A stretch of DNA of 9,760 nucleotides. Source: UBA3775 sp051877895 (GTDB taxonomy: Bacteria; Bacillota; Clostridia; Lachnospirales; Lachnospiraceae). The stretch is taken from positions 1 through 9,760 of the forward strand of contig JBJEJI010000067.1 of NCBI GenBank assembly GCA_051877895.1. Direction: 5' to 3'. A program made the position numbers and the translations under genes. Shown in pieces: positions 7,493-9,760 of the stretch (positions are counted from its first letter, which is position 1; each line of letters begins with the position of its first letter). A model generated the notes under the pieces. The model worked only from the letters and a program-made list of their open reading frames with translations. It made no database searches and was not told where the DNA came from.

Positions 7493-8508
7493 AACCGGTA
7501 TATATATTAGCAATTGAGTCATCATGTGATGAAACGGCTGCTTCTGTGGTTAGAAACGGACGTGAAGTTCTCAGTAATGTAATTTCTTCGCAGATCGCAC
7601 TGCACACTCTTTACGGAGGCGTTGTGCCGGAGATTGCATCCAGAAAGCATGTTGAAAAAATAACCCCGGTTATTACCGAAGCCTTAGACCAGGCAAATTG
7701 TAAGCTTGAGGATGTGGATGCAATTGCGGTTACATATGGACCGGGACTGGTGGGTTCTCTTTTAGTAGGGGTTTCTGCTGCAAAGGCTATTGCCTATGCC
7801 ACTAAAAAGCCATTAATCGGAGTTCATCATATTGAAGGTCATGTGTCTGCAAATTATATTTCACATCCTGAACTTGAACCTCCGTTTATGGGATTGGTTG
7901 TATCAGGCGGACACAGCCATATTGTTATTGTTAAGGACTATGGTGAGTATGAAATTATCGGAAGAACCCATGATGATGCAGCAGGAGAAGCTTTTGACAA
8001 GGTTGCAAGAGCAATCGGTCTTGGCTATCCGGGGGGACCTAAGATAGATAAACTTGCAAGGGAAGGAAATCCTTTTGCAATTGCTTTTCCACGGGCTCAT
8101 ATTGACGGCTGCCCATATGATTATTCCTTTAGTGGCGTAAAATCAGCCGTGCTGAATTACCTAAACCAGCAGGAGATGAAGGGTGAAGAAATAAATCGTG
8201 CGGATGTTGCAGCCTCGTTTCAGGAGGCGGTGGTAGATGTGCTGGCCACTAAAGCGGTAGCAGCGGCAAATGCATACGGCTATGATAAAATAGTAATGGC
8301 AGGAGGAGTGGCATGCAATTCTGCTCTCAGACTGAAAATGGAAGAGGTCTGCAGAGCAGCAGATATAAAATTATACTATCCTGAGCCAATACTTTGTACT
8401 GATAATGCAGCTATGATAGGTGCAGCGGGCTACTATGAATATATAAAAGGAACACGCCATGGCTGGGACTTAAATGCAGTTCCGAATTTAAAGCTTGGAG
8501 AAAGGTAA
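7489..8508 (+). CDS. tsaD: tRNA N6-adenosine threonylcarbamoyltransferase TsaD
   Basis: Catalytic ASKHA-fold subunit that transfers threonylcarbamoyl from threonylcarbamoyl-AMP to A37 of tRNA, in complex with TsaB and TsaE. Once annotated as an O-sialoglycoprotein endopeptidase (Gcp/YgjD). The 339 residues are the normal length. Motifs are AIESSCDETAASVV (8-21), GGVVPEIASRKH (43-54), the metal-binding HHIEGH (113-118, with His114 and His118 as the HxxxH pair), SGGHSH (139-144), DDAAGEAFDKVAR (162-174), YPGGPKID (180-187), YSFSGVKSAV (212-221), MAGGVACNSALR (270-281) and TDNAAMIGAAG (304-314, with metal ligand Asp305). Initiation uses the ATGA overlap with the rnz stop, with GAGGA (7481-7485) as SD, so it is translationally coupled to rnz. 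Confidence 0.97.
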   Translation: MKPVYILAIESSCDETAASVVRNGREVLSNVISSQIALHTLYGGVVPEIASRKHVEKITPVITEALDQANCKLEDVDAIAVTYGPGLVGSLLVGVSAAKAIAYATKKPLIGVHHIEGHVSANYISHPELEPPFMGLVVSGGHSHIVIVKDYGEYEIIGRTHDDAAGEAFDKVARAIGLGYPGGPKIDKLAREGNPFAIAFPRAHIDGCPYDYSFSGVKSAVLNYLNQQEMKGEEINRADVAASFQEAVVDVLATKAVAAANAYGYDKIVMAGGVACNSALRLKMEEVCRAADIKLYYPEPILCTDNAAMIGAAGYYEYIKGTRHGWDLNAVPNLKLGER

Positions 8509-8514
8509 ACTTTT

Positions 8515-9201
8515 ATGAACAGTGCCATCGTTTTGTCAGCAGGAAAAGGAACAAGAATGCAGTCAGATGTTGCCAAACAGTATATGCTGCTTGGAGAACA
8601 TCCGGTGTTATATTATGCCTTAAAAAGCTTTGAAGACAGTATTATAGATGAAATTATAATTGTTGCTGCATCCTCGGATATTGATTATGTTAAAAAAGAA
8701 ATAGTGCAACATTATGCATTAAAAAAAGTAAAGGCGGTAGTCGCAGGAGGTTCATACCGTTTTGAATCTGTATATAACGGACTTAAGGCTGTCAGTAAAG
8801 ACTCTGATTATGTGTTTATTCATGACGGGGCGAGACCCTTCGTTACGCCGGAAATGATTGCAGAACTGTCTGAATCCGTCAAAGAAAGGGATGCAGTAGT
8901 AGCTGCGTGCCCTGTAAAAGATACAATTAAAGTGGTGGATGAAGGAGGAAAAGTTGAAAGCACGCCTAAAAGAAGTAAACTCTGGCAGGTACAGACTCCG
9001 CAGGTTTTTGCATATAATCTGATTAATTATGCATATACTGAACTTATACGGGCAGGAGATATTACCGCTACAGATGATGCTATGGTGGTAGAAACCTATG
9101 GAAACCATCCTGTATATCTGACGGACACAGGCTATTTAAATATAAAAATAACTACTCCTGAGGATATGGTTATTGCAGAGGCTTTATTGCACAGTGTTTG
9201 A
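8515..9201 (+). CDS. ispD: 2-C-methyl-D-erythritol 4-phosphate cytidylyltransferase
   Basis: MEP-pathway enzyme joining CTP and methylerythritol 4-phosphate to give CDP-methylerythritol, toward IPP and DMAPP. The 228 residues are typical for a stand-alone IspD; no IspF is fused or adjacent. Motifs are the CTP-binding LSAGKGTRM (7-15, Arg14) with Lys21 in AKQY, GGSYRFESVYNGL (78-90), IHDGARPFV (102-110, Asp104), PVKDTIK (133-139, Thr137), Arg153 in PKRSKLW, QTPQVF (160-165), TDDAMVVE (186-193) and NIKITTPEDM (209-218, Lys211). The first motif begins LSAGKG where many family members have IPAAGxG. GGAGAAAGG (8497-8505) at the end of tsaD is a strong SD, and the genes are 6 nt apart. Ribitol-5-phosphate cytidylyltransferases (TarI) are related, but the motif set fits IspD better and no teichoic-acid genes are adjacent. 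Confidence 0.9.
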   Translation: MNSAIVLSAGKGTRMQSDVAKQYMLLGEHPVLYYALKSFEDSIIDEIIIVAASSDIDYVKKEIVQHYALKKVKAVVAGGSYRFESVYNGLKAVSKDSDYVFIHDGARPFVTPEMIAELSESVKERDAVVAACPVKDTIKVVDEGGKVESTPKRSKLWQVQTPQVFAYNLINYAYTELIRAGDITATDDAMVVETYGNHPVYLTDTGYLNIKITTPEDMVIAEALLHSV

Positions 9202-9313
9202 TCTATCCGGGTTTTAATCAGGGGTTGAGGATTACTTTATACATAGAAGAGGAAGTCACCCGTATTCCGGTGGATAAGTTAGCAAAAAAACTGATAAAAA
9301 GTTGAAAAAGTGC
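9202..9313. other. Short non-coding gap after ispD, no terminator recognised
   Basis: This 112-nt stretch separates ispD from the tRNA promoter. It contains only weak inverted repeats: TAATC/GATTA (around 9215-9235) and CACC/GGTG (9257-9272). Neither is followed by a T-run, so I cannot support an intrinsic terminator. A-tracts begin at 9284, 9296 and 9305, just upstream of the tRNA promoter. No start codon with an SD and a usable reading frame was seen. Confidence 0.5.
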
Positions 9314-9342
9314 TTGACAGTTGGGAATTGGTGTGTTATTTT
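9314..9342 (+). promoter_or_regulatory. Sigma-A promoter for the tRNA-Ser pair
   Basis: Perfect -35 TTGACA (9314-9319), 17-nt spacer, and -10 TATTTT (9337-9342), ending 14 nt before the first tRNA base. The predicted transcript start near 9349 gives a leader of about 8 nt. The A-tracts upstream (9284-9309), including AAAAAGTTGAAAAA at 9296-9309, could act as an UP element. That 14-mer recurs upstream of the second stable-RNA promoter in this window. Confidence 0.85.
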
Positions 9343-9356
9343 AGTAAAGCACGTTT

Positions 9357-9442
9357 GGAGAGTTGTCCGAGTGGTTTATGGAGCTGGTCTTGAAAACCAG
9401 TGATCCCGCAAGGGACCGTGGGTTCGAATCCCACATTCTCCG
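9357..9442 (+). tRNA. tRNA-Ser, anticodon UGA
   Basis: Class II tRNA of 86 nt with discriminator G. The acceptor pairs GGAGAGT (9357-9363) with ATTCTCC (9435-9441), with one G-U pair. The anticodon stem CTGGT/ACCAG (9384-9388/9396-9400) closes loop CTTGAAA with anticodon TGA at 9391-9393, reading UCA. The long variable arm pairs TCCC with GGGA around GCAA. The T arm is GTGGG-TTCGAAT-CCCAC. CCA is not encoded: TAAG follows the discriminator, so 3' maturation needs RNase Z-type cleavage and CCA addition. A36-A37-A38 suits isopentenylation by MiaA; A at position 36 excludes t6A. Confidence 0.96.
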
Positions 9443-9444
9443 TA

Positions 9445-9470
9445 AGTTTTATTGGTATTCCGATAAAACT
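9445..9470 (+). other. 11-bp hairpin in the tRNA spacer
   Basis: AGTTTTATTGG (9445-9455) pairs with CCGATAAAACT (9460-9470) around loop TATT, giving ten Watson-Crick pairs and one T-G. It begins 2 nt after the discriminator of the first tRNA. No T-run follows (CAATTTAATA), so it is more likely a processing or stability structure, or at most a weak terminator. Confidence 0.65.
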
Positions 9471-9491
9471 CAATTTAATATATTAATGGGT

Positions 9492-9518
9492 TCTGCAATT
9501 CGTTCAGACGGTTGCAGA
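9492..9518 (+). other. Second hairpin in the tRNA spacer
   Basis: TCTGCAA (9492-9498) pairs perfectly with TTGCAGA (9512-9518). Inside, CGT (9501-9503) can pair with ACG (9508-9510) around TCAG. It ends 8 nt before the second tRNA. It may guide 5' processing of that tRNA; no function is proven. Confidence 0.5.
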
Positions 9519-9526
9519 TGTAAACT

Positions 9527-9615
9527 GGAGAAGTACCCAAGAGGCTGAAGGGACACCCCTGGAAAGGGTGCAGGTCGTTAATAGCGGCGCGAGGGTTCAA
9601 ATCCCTCCTTCTCCG
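9527..9615 (+). tRNA. tRNA-Ser, anticodon GGA
   Basis: Class II tRNA of 89 nt with discriminator G. The acceptor GGAGAAG (9527-9533) pairs perfectly with CTTCTCC (9608-9614). The anticodon stem CACCC/GGGTG (9554-9558/9566-9570) closes loop CTGGAAA with anticodon GGA at 9561-9563, reading UCC and UCU. A long variable arm follows, and the T arm is GAGGG-TTCAAAT-CCCTC. CCA is not encoded; eight T residues come directly after the discriminator. There is no clear promoter in the 84-nt spacer, so it is probably transcribed with the first tRNA-Ser. A36-A37-A38 again marks it as a MiaA-type substrate. Confidence 0.96.
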
Positions 9616-9623
9616 TTTTTTTT
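9608..9623 (+). terminator. Possible tRNA-stem-assisted terminator
   Basis: The 3' acceptor strand of the second tRNA is followed one base later by eight T residues (9616-9623). The GC-containing acceptor/T-arm structure plus a U-run could end the tRNA transcript here. There is no separate hairpin, so this is a weak inference. Confidence 0.3.
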
Positions 9624-9641
9624 AACGAAAAAATCAACCTG

Positions 9642-9700
9642 AAAAAGTTGAAAAAAGTTGAAAAAAAGTTGTTGACAAACAACAAACCATGTGATATATT
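9642..9700 (+). promoter_or_regulatory. Strong rRNA-type promoter with phased A-tracts
   Basis: Perfect -35 TTGACA (9672-9677), 17-nt spacer and -10 TATATT (9695-9700). Directly upstream are three A-tracts of 5, 6 and 7 A (9642-9646, 9651-9656, 9661-9667), each followed by GTTG. Their starts are 9-10 nt apart, so they lie on one face of the helix, as expected for an UP element or curved DNA. The predicted start is near 9707. The spacing, strength and downstream boxA-like sequence point to an rRNA operon promoter. Confidence 0.85.
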
Positions 9701-9741
9701 AAATGAGCTGTCGCCGAGAGTGAGAGCAAAAAAACAAAATC

Positions 9742-9760
9742 GAACATTGAAAACTTAATA
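9742..9760 (+). promoter_or_regulatory. boxA-like rRNA leader motif
   Basis: GAACATTGAAAACTTAATA resembles the TGTTCTTTGAAAACT-type sequence that precedes 16S rRNA in many Firmicutes and is linked to rRNA antitermination and processing. It lies about 35 nt after the predicted start of the rRNA-type promoter. The 16S gene itself is not in the window; its presence downstream is inferred. Confidence 0.6.

Noticed and set aside
9257..9272. CACC/GGTG inverted repeat as an ispD terminator
   Set aside because: Only four clean pairs, a C-C mismatch inside, and no T-run afterward.
9363..9548. 61-codon plus-strand reading frame
   Set aside because: It runs through tRNA-Ser(UGA), the hairpin spacer and into the second tRNA, has no SD, and its peptide is simply translated tRNA sequence.

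Overview
This window comes from a low-GC Gram-positive bacterium, most likely a member of the Clostridia close to Lachnospiraceae. The evidence is the protein sequences (DnaE, PfkA, TsaB/D/E, RNase Z), purine-rich Shine-Dalgarno sites, A-rich spacers, tRNA genes without an encoded CCA, and Firmicutes-type stable-RNA promoters (TTGACA, 17 nt, TATWTT). I do not name a genus from this evidence. Everything recognisable is on the plus strand.

Positions 1-4676 hold the 3' part of dnaE (DNA polymerase III alpha subunit, cut by the window edge), then pfkA (6-phosphofructokinase) 2 nt later, then a small membrane protein with a YcxB-like C-terminal domain. Positions 4724-8508 are a tRNA-maturation block: tsaE, tsaB, rimI, rnz (ribonuclease Z) and tsaD. 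TsaB, TsaD and TsaE are three of the four proteins that make t6A37 on tRNA; the fourth, TsaC/YwlC, is not here. rnz overlaps tsaD by 4 nt, so tRNA 3'-end processing and t6A synthesis share an operon. ispD (MEP isoprenoid pathway) follows at 8515-9201. No convincing intrinsic terminator was found between any of these genes. The longest internal gap is 146 nt before rnz and may hold a promoter.

The last 450 nt are stable-RNA territory. A near-consensus promoter drives tRNA-Ser(UGA), followed by an 84-nt spacer with two hairpins and then tRNA-Ser(GGA). A second near-consensus promoter follows, preceded by three phased A-tracts. Its transcript carries a boxA-like motif of the kind found ahead of 16S rRNA in Firmicutes, so an rRNA operon probably begins just past the window.

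The parts fit together. Both tRNA-Ser genes lack CCA and would need RNase Z plus a CCA-adding enzyme. Neither is a t6A substrate because base 36 is A; both have the A36-A37-A38 signature of the isopentenyl (MiaA) class. This is mainly core housekeeping sequence. I found no defence system, mobile element, CRISPR array or clearly new system. The points most worth checking are the residue changes in PfkA, the retained PHP metal ligands in DnaE, the hairpin-filled tRNA spacer and the phased A-tract promoter.
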